The notes under the pieces: model-generated
The model's input: the letters and a program-made list of their open reading frames with translations, nothing else
Databases searched by the model: none
What the model was told of the DNA's origin: nothing
Part shown: positions 54,830-62,506 of the stretch, piece after piece
How the letters are laid out: every line of letters begins with the position of its first letter
Numbering within the stretch: position 1 is the first letter of the stretch
NCBI RefSeq assembly: GCF_900177625.1
Contig: NZ_FXAU01000001.1
Span: 609,764 to 673,763, forward strand
DNA: 64,000 nt
Origin: Sphingobacterium psychroaquaticum
Lineage (GTDB): Bacteria > Bacteroidota > Bacteroidia > Sphingobacteriales > Sphingobacteriaceae
Direction: 5' to 3'
Position numbers and translations under genes: made by a program

Positions 54830-55486
54830 TTATTTTCTGTGGTCAACATAGCGGGAAAGACGATCCCCAGTGAATTGTATAAGGAAAACAATTAAGATTA
54901 ACAGGATAAGTACGGTATTCATGATGAACGCGTCATAACCGACATAACCATATTGGTAACCGATATGGCCAAGGCCGCCAGCACCTACAGCACCACCCAT
55001 TGCCGAATAACCGACCAAGGTGATTAAGGTCAATGAGGCATTGTTGATTAAGGAAGGCAGTGCTTCCGGTATAAGGACTTTACGGATGATCTGAAATGTT
55101 GTCGCGCCCATCGATCGAGCCGCCTCTATTACGCCATAAGGAATCTCCAATAAGCTGTTTTCCACTAAACGGGCAACAAAAGGACTGGCGCCAATGCTGA
55201 GTGGTACAATGGCTGCGTTCATTCCAATCGAAGTGCCGGCAATAAGTCGTGTAAAGGGAATCATCCACACAATAAGAATAATAAAGGGGATGGACCGGAA
55301 TATATTGACGAAAAAAGAGAGAACGCGGTTCCAACCCGGACTCTCAAGTAGTTGACGTTCACGCGTTAGGAATAGAAAAATACCGAGCGGTAAACCGATG
55401 AGGAAGCTGAAAAAACCGGCCGTAAAGGTCATGTAAAGCGTTTCGCCCATACCTTTTGCTAATAACCAGTAGGTAGATTCAGACAT
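54830..55486 (-). CDS. metI: Methionine ABC transporter permease MetI
   Basis: A 218-residue membrane permease with five predicted helices. The ABC-coupling EAA-type loop is EAARSMGATTFQIIRKVLIPEALPSL (near 137-162). The N-terminal GETLYMTFTAGFFSFLIGLPLG and C-terminal GAGGLGHIGYQYGY are typical for MetI. It forms the homodimeric channel of the MetNI importer. Confidence 0.94.
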   Translation of the reverse strand: MSESTYWLLAKGMGETLYMTFTAGFFSFLIGLPLGIFLFLTRERQLLESPGWNRVLSFFVNIFRSIPFIILIVWMIPFTRLIAGTSIGMNAAIVPLSIGASPFVARLVENSLLEIPYGVIEAARSMGATTFQIIRKVLIPEALPSLINNASLTLITLVGYSAMGGAVGAGGLGHIGYQYGYVGYDAFIMNTVLILLILIVFLIQFTGDRLSRYVDHRK

Positions 55487-55497
55487 ATATCTTTATT

Positions 55498-56247
55498 TTA
55501 TTGATGTAAACTTAAACTTGGATTCAGTAATTCGCGTGTTATAGCGGACTGTGGTTGAGCGAAAACATTCTCGACACTATCTTGTTCGACTATCTCGCCG
55601 TTAGAAATAACGGCTACTTTATTGCAGATAGCTCGTACAACCTCTATTTCGTGGGTGATCAGAACAATGGTAATGCCCAGACGTTGATTAATCTCCTGCA
55701 AGAGGGCGAGTATCGTTCGTGTTGTCTGCGGATCCAACGCACTGGTGGCTTCATCGCAGAGGAGCACCTCCGGATCGGACGCAATCGCACGGGCGATGGC
55801 TACACGCTGTTTCTGTCCGCCCGATAAACTAGATGGGTAGTCCTCTTTCTTTTCCTGCAAACCGATCAAAACCAAAAGCTCATTTACTTTGGTCGATATG
55901 GCGGCTGAATCGATGCCTTGAAGACGAAGTGGCAGTGCAATATTGTCGAAAACTGTAGCAGATGCCAACAAATTAAATTGTTGAAAGATCATCCCGATCT
56001 TGTGACGGTACGGGATCAACTGGTTTTCAGAAAAGGCAGAAATCTCCACATCTTTATAATAGACAGCCCCTTTATCTGGACGTTCTAGCAGATTGATGGT
56101 ACGTACCAATGTACTCTTACCAGAGCCAGAGTAACCGATGATACCAAAGATATCTCCCTTGTCTACCTGCAAATTGATTGCTCGCAGGGCTTCTATCTTA
56201 TGGTGTTTTTTTAAGAAAGTTTTATGGATGTTCTCTAACCTTATCAT
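55498..56247 (-). CDS. metN: Methionine ABC transporter ATPase MetN, lacking the NIL domain
   Basis: A 249-residue ATPase from the ATG at 56247. An upstream in-frame start at 56259 adds four residues. Walker A is GYSGSGKST, the Q-loop is GMIFQQFNLL, the signature is LSGGQKQR and Walker B is VLLCDEA. E. coli MetN has about 343 residues with a C-terminal NIL/C2 domain that binds methionine and inhibits transport. That domain is absent here, so feedback by methionine at the transporter is probably lost. No SAM-type riboswitch was recognised upstream. Confidence 0.9.
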   Translation of the reverse strand: MIRLENIHKTFLKKHHKIEALRAINLQVDKGDIFGIIGYSGSGKSTLVRTINLLERPDKGAVYYKDVEISAFSENQLIPYRHKIGMIFQQFNLLASATVFDNIALPLRLQGIDSAAISTKVNELLVLIGLQEKKEDYPSSLSGGQKQRVAIARAIASDPEVLLCDEATSALDPQTTRTILALLQEINQRLGITIVLITHEIEVVRAICNKVAVISNGEIVEQDSVENVFAQPQSAITRELLNPSLSLHQ

Positions 56248-56283
56248 TATCGCAAGCAATATAACCTAAACTATACTATGTTG

Positions 56284-56291
56284 CAAAGATA
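56284..56291 (-). promoter_or_regulatory. Candidate -7 box TATCTTTG of the metNIQ operon
   Basis: On the minus strand TATCTTTG lies 36 bases before the ATG at 56247. The -33 element is weak. Confidence 0.45.
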
Positions 56292-56749
56292 GAAGTTAAG
56301 ATTTAAAAGTAATCTATTTGTTTAGTCGTTTTTTTGCCAAAAGACCAGAAACTCAGATTATCTTCCTTCTATTACGGTCAAAAACACTGCGAGCGGGAAT
56401 GTTGTAGAACGTTGTGTTCTGTGTTTTGTGGTTTTTAATTTTAGAATATAATGTAATGACCATATTATATTTTGAATGTTTATTAATAAAACAAATGGCA
56501 AGGAAGCGGGTTAAATACAGGGACGTATTTTTATCTGCTGGAAGTTGAGGACGCAGATGGTAAGCAATTTCAATATAAGGGACATGTGCTTATTTTATTG
56601 CATCCCGTAACCAATTGATTTTTTTTGAACATTTAACTATTTAATCAATATGGTCAAATATTTACGTTATTTTAACAATTCATTGAATTATTACTCCAAT
56701 ATTTACGGTGTTAATTTTATTCATTTATTAATCATTGCCATTTGAAATC
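56292..56749. other. Intergenic region between metN and the inositol operon
   Basis: The gap holds a remnant of a type IX-secretion sorting domain (56490-56618). It also holds a small hairpin AGAAC/GTTCT near 56411-56425, and a direct repeat AATATTTACG at 56657-56666 and 56698-56707 (41 bases apart) in front of ino1, a possible operator. No intact gene is seen. Confidence 0.6.
56490..56618 (+). pseudogene. Remnant of a gliding-motility/T9SS C-terminal sorting domain
   Basis: A 42-codon open stretch ends in TGA and is preceded by two in-frame TAA codons. The reading is NKWQGSG, then GTYFYLLEVEDADGKQ, then QYKGHVLILLHP. This matches the end of the CHU_C/gliding motility-associated C-terminal domain (W-x-G ... 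G-T-Y-x-Y ... K-G-x-V-x-L). No start codon, signal peptide or upstream domain remains, so this looks like the tail of a deleted type IX-secreted protein gene. Confidence 0.65.
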
Positions 56750-58078
56750 ATGAAGAAAAATGTAAAAGAGGCCGAAGGTAAATTAGGTATTTTGATGCCT
56801 GGACTAGGCGCAGTAGCTACAACACTGATTGCAGGGGTTGCTGCTATTAACAAAGGTTTCTCTAAACCTATTGGTTCCGTTGCTCAGCTTGGGCATATTC
56901 GTTTGGGAAAACGTACGGATAATAGGAACCCTTTGATTAAGGATTTTGTACCATTAGCGAAACTAACGGATATTGTGTTCGGTGGTTGGGACGTTTATGC
57001 GGATAACGTGTATGAAGCAGCTTCGAAAGCAAAAGTTATTGAGCAGCACCAGTTAGATGCTGTTCGGGAAACGTTGGAAGCTATTCAGCCAATGAAAGCT
57101 GTTTTCGATCGTAATTTTGTGAAAAACCTAGATGGAAACCATATCAAAACAGGATTGAGCCGTCGAGAGTTGGTGGAGGCAGTTCGTGCTGATATTCGTG
57201 GCTTTATTGCAGATAACGGATTAGACAGGGTGGTCATTGTCTGGTGTGGTTCTACGGAGAAGTACATTGAATCGGACGATTTATTTTCTTCATTGGCCAA
57301 ACTAGAGGCTGCTTTGGATCAGGATGATCAACGTATCCCGCCAAGTATGATCTACTGTTATGCCGCATTGTTAGAAGGGGTTCCTTATGTTAATGGCGCG
57401 CCAAATTTAACCTGTGACGTACCAGCGATTGTAGAGCTAGCCACTCAAAACCGGGTCGCTATTGCCGGGAAAGACTTTAAAACAGGACAAACCTTAATGA
57501 AAACTATTGTTGCCCCCGGCTTACAAGCTAGAGCATTAGGGGTTGAGGGTTGGTTTTCAACAAATATTCTGGGAAATAGAGATGGGCTTGTGCTTGATGA
57601 TCCCGAGAACTTTAAAACCAAAGAGGTTTCTAAATTATCGGTCTTGGAAGAAATCTTAGATGCAGATAAAAACCCAGAATTATACGGTGATCTATATCAC
57701 AAGGTACGGATCAATTATTACCCTCCGCATGGTGATAACAAAGAATCTTGGGATAACATTGATATTTTTGGATGGATGGGATATAAGATGCAGATCAAGA
57801 TTAACTTTTTGTGTCGGGATTCTATCCTTGCAGCTCCCATCGTATTAGATTTAGCCCTTTTCATAGATTTAGCGCAGCGTGCAGATATGTACGGTATTCA
57901 AGAATGGCTTTCATTCTATTTAAAATCCCCACAAACGGCTCCAGGATTACCGGCAGAACATGATATTTTTAAACAACTGATGAAGTTGCAGAACACGCTT
58001 CGCCATATAATGGGAGAGGATCTGATTACACACTTAGGGTTGGATTATTACCAAGACCTTGTGGAGAGTATGCAATAA
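56750..58078 (+). CDS. ino1: Inositol-3-phosphate synthase (myo-inositol-1-phosphate synthase)
   Basis: A 442-residue enzyme from the ATG at 56750. The in-frame TTG at 56735 is less likely. The NAD-binding region is ILMPGLGAVATTLIAG (14-29). YCYAALLEGVPYVNGAPN (near 200) and KDFKTGQT (near 240) are the catalytic and substrate-binding segments, with Lys of GKDFKTGQT. YPPHGDNKESWDNIDIFGW lies near 325. It converts glucose 6-phosphate to inositol 3-phosphate, the first step of de novo inositol synthesis. It heads a cluster of lipid-head-group genes. Confidence 0.94.
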   Translation: MKKNVKEAEGKLGILMPGLGAVATTLIAGVAAINKGFSKPIGSVAQLGHIRLGKRTDNRNPLIKDFVPLAKLTDIVFGGWDVYADNVYEAASKAKVIEQHQLDAVRETLEAIQPMKAVFDRNFVKNLDGNHIKTGLSRRELVEAVRADIRGFIADNGLDRVVIVWCGSTEKYIESDDLFSSLAKLEAALDQDDQRIPPSMIYCYAALLEGVPYVNGAPNLTCDVPAIVELATQNRVAIAGKDFKTGQTLMKTIVAPGLQARALGVEGWFSTNILGNRDGLVLDDPENFKTKEVSKLSVLEEILDADKNPELYGDLYHKVRINYYPPHGDNKESWDNIDIFGWMGYKMQIKINFLCRDSILAAPIVLDLALFIDLAQRADMYGIQEWLSFYLKSPQTAPGLPAEHDIFKQLMKLQNTLRHIMGEDLITHLGLDYYQDLVESMQ

Positions 58079-58109
58079 CGGATCCACGCGAGGACTTTTT
58101 TAAAGGAGA

Positions 58110-58140
58110 TGCATGCCCTGAAAGCGGTATGCACTTTCTT
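58110..58140 (+). terminator. Weak hairpin between ino1 and the nucleotidyltransferase gene
   Basis: TGCATGCC pairs with GGTATGCA (one wobble) around CTGAAAGC, followed by CTTTCTTT. It could attenuate rather than fully stop read-through from ino1. Confidence 0.4.
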
Positions 58141-58193
58141 TAAAAGAATTTTGTAGTTAGGAAACGTTTTTTATAACAACCTGTTTTTAACCT

Positions 58194-58919
58194 ATGGAGT
58201 ATGCAATAATTGCTGCGGGCGAGGGCTCGCGCCTAAAAGAAGAGGGACACACACTGCCAAAGCCGCTACTGCCTTTGTTTGGTATTCCGATGATTGAACG
58301 CCTTATCGGAATCTTTGCAAGTCAGTATGCGAAGCGAATTCATATCATTGTCAATAGTCAATCGCAGGAGTTAATCGACTTTTTGCAGGAGCATGATTTT
58401 AAGGTTCCTATAGTACTTTATGTAAAGGATACGGAGAGCTCATTGCATAGCCTTTATGAGCTTGTAAAAGTTAATCCACAGTGGAATGCCATTTGTGTTA
58501 CGACCACGGATACGGTGTTCAGCGAACGCGATTTTATCGATTATCTCAACGCTTTTACCTACCATCCACGGGTCGATGCCTACATGGGGGTGACTTCGTT
58601 TGTTGATGATGAGAGTCCGTTGTATGTCGGCGTAAATGAATATATGGAAGTAGAGTCATTTGCGGATTCGAATACAGGGGAGATGACGCATGTCTCCGGA
58701 GGGATTTACGGGCTGCGACGAAGAGCCCTCGACTGCGTGGCGGAAAGTGTCGCGAGCGGCAATACGAGGATGCGTAATTATCAACGTTATTTACTGGAAC
58801 AACAATTGGAGGTTCGTGCGCATCGTTTTGGTAAAATCGTGGATGTGGATCATCTTAAAGATAGGGATGCCGCTGAAGTGTTTTTAGCTGAAATTGGAGA
58901 AAAACCTATACAGTATTGA
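58194..58919 (+). CDS. Sugar-phosphate nucleotidyltransferase-like protein (NTP_transferase)
   Basis: A 241-residue cytoplasmic enzyme of the RmlA/GT-A nucleotidyltransferase fold. IIAAGEGSRL (5-14) with LPKPLLPLFG (21-30, Lys23) is the nucleotide-binding signature. TTTDTVFSERDF (near 104) is the metal-binding region, and HVSGGIYGLRR (near 170) is also typical. In this context it could activate inositol phosphate to CDP-inositol, as the cytidylyltransferase of di-inositol phosphate synthesis does, or prepare another head group. The substrate is inferred from neighbours only. The next gene starts 1 base after the stop. Confidence 0.82.
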   Translation: MEYAIIAAGEGSRLKEEGHTLPKPLLPLFGIPMIERLIGIFASQYAKRIHIIVNSQSQELIDFLQEHDFKVPIVLYVKDTESSLHSLYELVKVNPQWNAICVTTTDTVFSERDFIDYLNAFTYHPRVDAYMGVTSFVDDESPLYVGVNEYMEVESFADSNTGEMTHVSGGIYGLRRRALDCVAESVASGNTRMRNYQRYLLEQQLEVRAHRFGKIVDVDHLKDRDAAEVFLAEIGEKPIQY

Positions 58920-58920
58920 G

Positions 58921-59811
58921 ATGAAAGTATTAGGAATAAAAAGAAAAGGCTACTTTTCACCGAATCATGTTGGTAATGATGCGGCCATCTTTGATATGGT
59001 AAGTCAAGAACTGCTCTTAAAAGGCGGACATTTGGAGGTCTGTGATGAAGAAGCCTTTATGGCAAGGGAAGTGGTGGAACAAGAGTTGATTATTACTATG
59101 GGACGTACTAAATCACTCGTTAAACGTTTACAGTCACTAGAAGATCAAGGGAAGATCGTGCTCAATTCAGGTTATGGGATTGAGAATTGCTTTCGCAAAA
59201 ATATGACGTTGAAGTTATTGGCTGAAGGCGTTCCCTATCCGAAGAGCTTGGTGGTTGATACGACCACAGATATTAGTGACATCGTAGCCGCATTTGGAGG
59301 ACCTGGCGTATGGATTAAACGAGGCGACTTTCATGCCATCCACAAGGAAGATGTAACCTTTGCAACTTCCGTGGAAGAGGCACAGTCTATCCTAAACGAA
59401 TATGCGCTGCGTGGAATAACAGAGGCCGTTCTTTCGGAGCATCTCGTTGGGGACCTCCTTAAGTTTTATGCGGTGCGAGGGACAAATTTCTTTCACTGGT
59501 TTTATCCGTACGATCATAATCATCATAAGTACACAAATTATGAGTCTATTAATGGGGAAACGTTACATTATCCGTTTAATATAGAAGACCTGAAACGAAG
59601 TGCCGATCAGGCTGCGTCGGTGCTTGGTGTTCATATTTATGGCGGTGATGCTATCGTGGGTTCGGATGGAACTTTTCATATTATAGACCTTAATGATTGG
59701 CCTAGTTTTGCGCCATGTCGGAATGAAGCCAGTCGGGCGATAGCTCAATTTTTATTTGATTATTTTACTGCTAACGATGCAAAGGAAGAAACCTATTTAC
59801 ATGAAGATTAA
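58921..59811 (+). CDS. ATP-grasp domain protein of the inositol-lipid operon
   Basis: A 296-residue protein from the ATG at 58921. An in-frame ATG at 58894 would overlap the preceding gene. It has the layout of ATP-grasp enzymes: an N-terminal pre-domain (1-90), GPGVWIKRGDFHAIHK (near 128) with the ATP-binding Lys, EHLVGDLLKFYAV (near 178), and the metal-binding end IYGGDAIVGSDGTFHIIDLNDWPSF (near 240-264, Asp and Asn ligands). The fold covers carboxylate-amine ligases and also inositol phosphate kinases (ITPK). Substrate is unknown. Overlap of 11 bases with the next gene ties it to the lipid pathway. Confidence 0.8.
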   Translation: MKVLGIKRKGYFSPNHVGNDAAIFDMVSQELLLKGGHLEVCDEEAFMAREVVEQELIITMGRTKSLVKRLQSLEDQGKIVLNSGYGIENCFRKNMTLKLLAEGVPYPKSLVVDTTTDISDIVAAFGGPGVWIKRGDFHAIHKEDVTFATSVEEAQSILNEYALRGITEAVLSEHLVGDLLKFYAVRGTNFFHWFYPYDHNHHKYTNYESINGETLHYPFNIEDLKRSADQAASVLGVHIYGGDAIVGSDGTFHIIDLNDWPSFAPCRNEASRAIAQFLFDYFTANDAKEETYLHED

Positions 59812-60751
59812 AGAAAATTCAAACATCGACCTACCTGAAAGCGCTTTTGTACAATCCCTAAAATCGAACGACACGGAAGAACGGATCGATATTTGGTTTT
59901 ATAGACCTATTGGCTTTAGAATTGCTCAGTTTTGTGCTAAGGTGGGCATCACGCCAAATGCGGTAACGATCATTAGTATATTTTTTGGAGTTGCGGCAGG
60001 CATTTTATTTTACTACCCTGATTTAGGAACGAATATCATAGGGATGTTGCTACTGATATTTGCAAATTCTTTAGATTCTGCAGATGGACAGCTGGCACGG
60101 ATGACGGACAATAAGAGTCGTTTCGGACGTATCTTAGATGGTTTTGCAGGAGATTTTTGGTTTGCATCCATCCATATAGCTTTATGTTTACGGTTGATGA
60201 ATGACGGTTGGTCTGCCTGGATTTGGGTCCCGGGTGTATTGGCCGGAGTTGCACATGTTTTTCAGTCGGCCATGGCAGATTATTACCGTAATGTTCATCT
60301 CTTTTTTATTAAGGGAGAGTCAGGGAGTGAACTTGACAATACAAAAAGCTTACAGGCTGATTTGGATAAACTGAGTTGGACGAAGAATTTCTTTTCGAAA
60401 TTTGTCTTGAATGGTTATACAAATTATACCCGAATGCAAGAAAACCTGTCGCCGAACTTACAAAAGCTGTTATCGCTTGTCAAAACTAATTTTAGCGGAC
60501 AGTTACCTATGCAGCTGGTTACTGATTTTCGGTCTATGAATAAACCGTTAATGAAGTACACCAATATCGTCCAGTTCAATACCCGTGTTATTTTCTTGTT
60601 TCTATGGTTGTTTATCGATCAGGTTTGGTTATATTTCGTTTTTGATATTTTGGTACTAACCCCAATTTTAATCTACATGGTTTGGCGTCAAGAGCAGGTC
60701 AGTTCCTTTTTTGTCAAGAAGATAGCTACAGAAAATAAATATGCGCAATAA
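59801..60751 (+). CDS. CDP-alcohol phosphatidyltransferase (candidate inositol phospholipid synthase)
   Basis: A 316-residue membrane enzyme. The start at 59801 gives the conserved MKIKENSN N-terminus. The longer frame upstream lies inside the preceding gene. The CDP-alcohol transferase signature is D92-x2-D95-G96-x2-A99-R100-x8-G109-x3-D113, followed by Asp118 with four rather than three residues between. About six hydrophobic segments follow. A soluble stretch lies at about 160-240. Such enzymes exchange the CMP of CDP-diacylglycerol or a CDP-head group for an alcohol. Here the alcohol is probably inositol phosphate or the acceptor a lipid such as ceramide. Confidence 0.86.
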   Translation: MKIKENSNIDLPESAFVQSLKSNDTEERIDIWFYRPIGFRIAQFCAKVGITPNAVTIISIFFGVAAGILFYYPDLGTNIIGMLLLIFANSLDSADGQLARMTDNKSRFGRILDGFAGDFWFASIHIALCLRLMNDGWSAWIWVPGVLAGVAHVFQSAMADYYRNVHLFFIKGESGSELDNTKSLQADLDKLSWTKNFFSKFVLNGYTNYTRMQENLSPNLQKLLSLVKTNFSGQLPMQLVTDFRSMNKPLMKYTNIVQFNTRVIFLFLWLFIDQVWLYFVFDILVLTPILIYMVWRQEQVSSFFVKKIATENKYAQ

Positions 60752-61772
60752 TATTTACAAAGTTTTTTTCTTTGTGCTGGGGATCGTAACCCTCGGGTAT
60801 ATGATTTATAAACTAGGCGTAGAAGAGATTTGGTCTAGTCTTTTAGCGACAGGGTGGTGGTTTATTCCTGTATTATTAAGTTGGTTGGTCATCTACCTGA
60901 TGAATGCAATGGCCTTGCGGGATATCGTGGTCGAAAAAAATAATCCGAAAACTTTTGTGCCGTTTGGGAAAATTTTTCAGCTGATTGTCAGCGGTTTTTC
61001 TATAAATTATATCACGCCCTTTGTTGCTTTAGGTGGAGAGCCATACCGAATCATGGAATTAAAGCGTTATGTAGGTGGTGCAAAGGCTGGATCCTCAGTT
61101 TTGTTATATACCATGATGCATATCTTATCGCATTTGGTGTTTTGGGTGTTGTCGGTAGGGCTTATTATTTGGTTTGTTCCGATAAATACAACGGTGTTAA
61201 TAGCTTGTGTGCTTATTTTACTAATGGCTATTCTTCTTGGAGGGTGGTTTGCTAAGGTATATCAGCATGGTATTGCTGTAAGCTCAGTATCGGTTTTGTC
61301 CAGATTTCCACTGATTGGTGCTAAGATGAAAAAGCTGGGTGAGGAAAAGCATGATTTGCTGGAGGATATAGATCGACAGGTCAGTAATTTGTACTCTGGA
61401 CGACGCAGTAAGTTTTATTCGGCATTGGCATGGGAGTTTTTTGCCCGCGTGGTGGGGTGTGCTGAAATCTATTTTATTGCGCATGCTGTCGGGGTGGAGA
61501 TGACTTATATGGAATCGTTGTTGGTGAGCTCTGGCTCTTCCTTGTTTGCGAATCTTATATTTTTTCTGCCTATGCAGCTGGGGACACGAGAAGGAGGTAT
61601 GGCCATGGCGATGGCCAGTATTGGGTATGCTGCTGATATCGGCGTTTTTATAGGAATTGCTACCCGTATTCGAGAATGTGTTTGGATCGCTATAGGGTTA
61701 TTTATGATGACATGGACAAAGCGAAAGCGTGTGCCGCAAATGGAAGAAAAGATGAGTATTGACGAAATATAA
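60741..61772 (+). CDS. LPG-synthase-TM (UPF0104/YbhN-like) membrane protein
   Basis: A 343-residue polytopic protein with about eight membrane segments. It has the UPF0104 core: GFSINYITPFVALGGEPYRIMELKR (near 87-111, the conserved P-x-x-x-G-GEP-R motif) and LGTREGGMAMAMAS (near 276). This is the membrane part found in lysyl-phosphatidylglycerol synthases, where it acts as a flippase. The catalytic lysyl-transferase domain is missing. It may flip the lipid product. The ATG overlaps the preceding gene by 11 bases. Confidence 0.85.
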   Translation: MRNNIYKVFFFVLGIVTLGYMIYKLGVEEIWSSLLATGWWFIPVLLSWLVIYLMNAMALRDIVVEKNNPKTFVPFGKIFQLIVSGFSINYITPFVALGGEPYRIMELKRYVGGAKAGSSVLLYTMMHILSHLVFWVLSVGLIIWFVPINTTVLIACVLILLMAILLGGWFAKVYQHGIAVSSVSVLSRFPLIGAKMKKLGEEKHDLLEDIDRQVSNLYSGRRSKFYSALAWEFFARVVGCAEIYFIAHAVGVEMTYMESLLVSSGSSLFANLIFFLPMQLGTREGGMAMAMASIGYAADIGVFIGIATRIRECVWIAIGLFMMTWTKRKRVPQMEEKMSIDEI

Positions 61773-61774
61773 TT

Positions 61775-62506
61775 ATGCAGATAGAAGATATTGAAGGCGT
61801 ATTGTTTGATTATGGTGGAACACTAGATTCCAATGGGCAGCACTGGGGTGAGGTAATCTGGCAGCTTTATCAAAAGGCAGGTTTAAAGATTGAAAGAGAA
61901 GCTTTTAATGCCGCCTACGTGTATGCGGAGCGAAAGATGGCAACTTCGCGATTGATTTTGCCAACCTTTAACTTTCAGGAGGTTTTACAAACAAAGGTGG
62001 AGGCGCAATTTGAGTATTTGCAACAGCAGGAAATTTCCCTCAGTAGGGAGCTTATCACAGCTATTGCCTGGGATGGTTATTTCCTGGCGAGTGAGCATGT
62101 GAAAAAGGCGAAGGAAGTTTTGGATATGTTGCGTGGGCAAATTCCGATGGTTATGGTTTCTAATTTTTATGGGAACTTACATGCTGTTTTGGAAGATTTT
62201 GGTCTTCTGGATTATTTTGATGCGGTAATAGAATCTGCCGTGGTTGGTGTACGGAAACCCGATCCTGCAATCTATAATTTAGGCGTAGCTGCGTTGGGAT
62301 TGTCTCCAGAGCGCTGTTTAGTAATTGGTGACTCTTTTGCGAAGGATATTGTTCCTGCTAAAGCTTGTGGTTGCCAAACCGTTTGGTTTAAGGGAGCAGC
62401 TTGGACTGGCGACGAAGAGGGTGGAACAGGGCCAATAGAGGCGGATTATGTGATATATGACATTGCAGAGTTAGTTTTGATGTTTGACAAGCTACTGGTT
62501 AAATAG
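61775..62506 (+). CDS. HAD-superfamily hydrolase with atypical motif I
   Basis: A 243-residue HAD subfamily IA protein with nucleophile region LFDYGGTLD (Asp12). Motif II is VMVSNFYGN, motif III is VRKPDPAIY (near 164) and motif IV is CLVIGDSFAKD. The second Asp of the usual DxDGT is replaced by Gly (DYGGT), which removes the usual general acid/base of phosphatases and may change or weaken activity. It lies 2 bases after the LPG-synthase-TM gene and directly before a second HAD gene. Confidence 0.85.
   Translation: MQIEDIEGVLFDYGGTLDSNGQHWGEVIWQLYQKAGLKIEREAFNAAYVYAERKMATSRLILPTFNFQEVLQTKVEAQFEYLQQQEISLSRELITAIAWDGYFLASEHVKKAKEVLDMLRGQIPMVMVSNFYGNLHAVLEDFGLLDYFDAVIESAVVGVRKPDPAIYNLGVAALGLSPERCLVIGDSFAKDIVPAKACGCQTVWFKGAAWTGDEEGGTGPIEADYVIYDIAELVLMFDKLLVK

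Noticed and set aside
56260..56489. SAM riboswitch upstream of metNIQ
   Set aside because: Neither strand shows the conserved SAM-I core or a terminator/antiterminator pair next to metN. Only a -7 box is seen.
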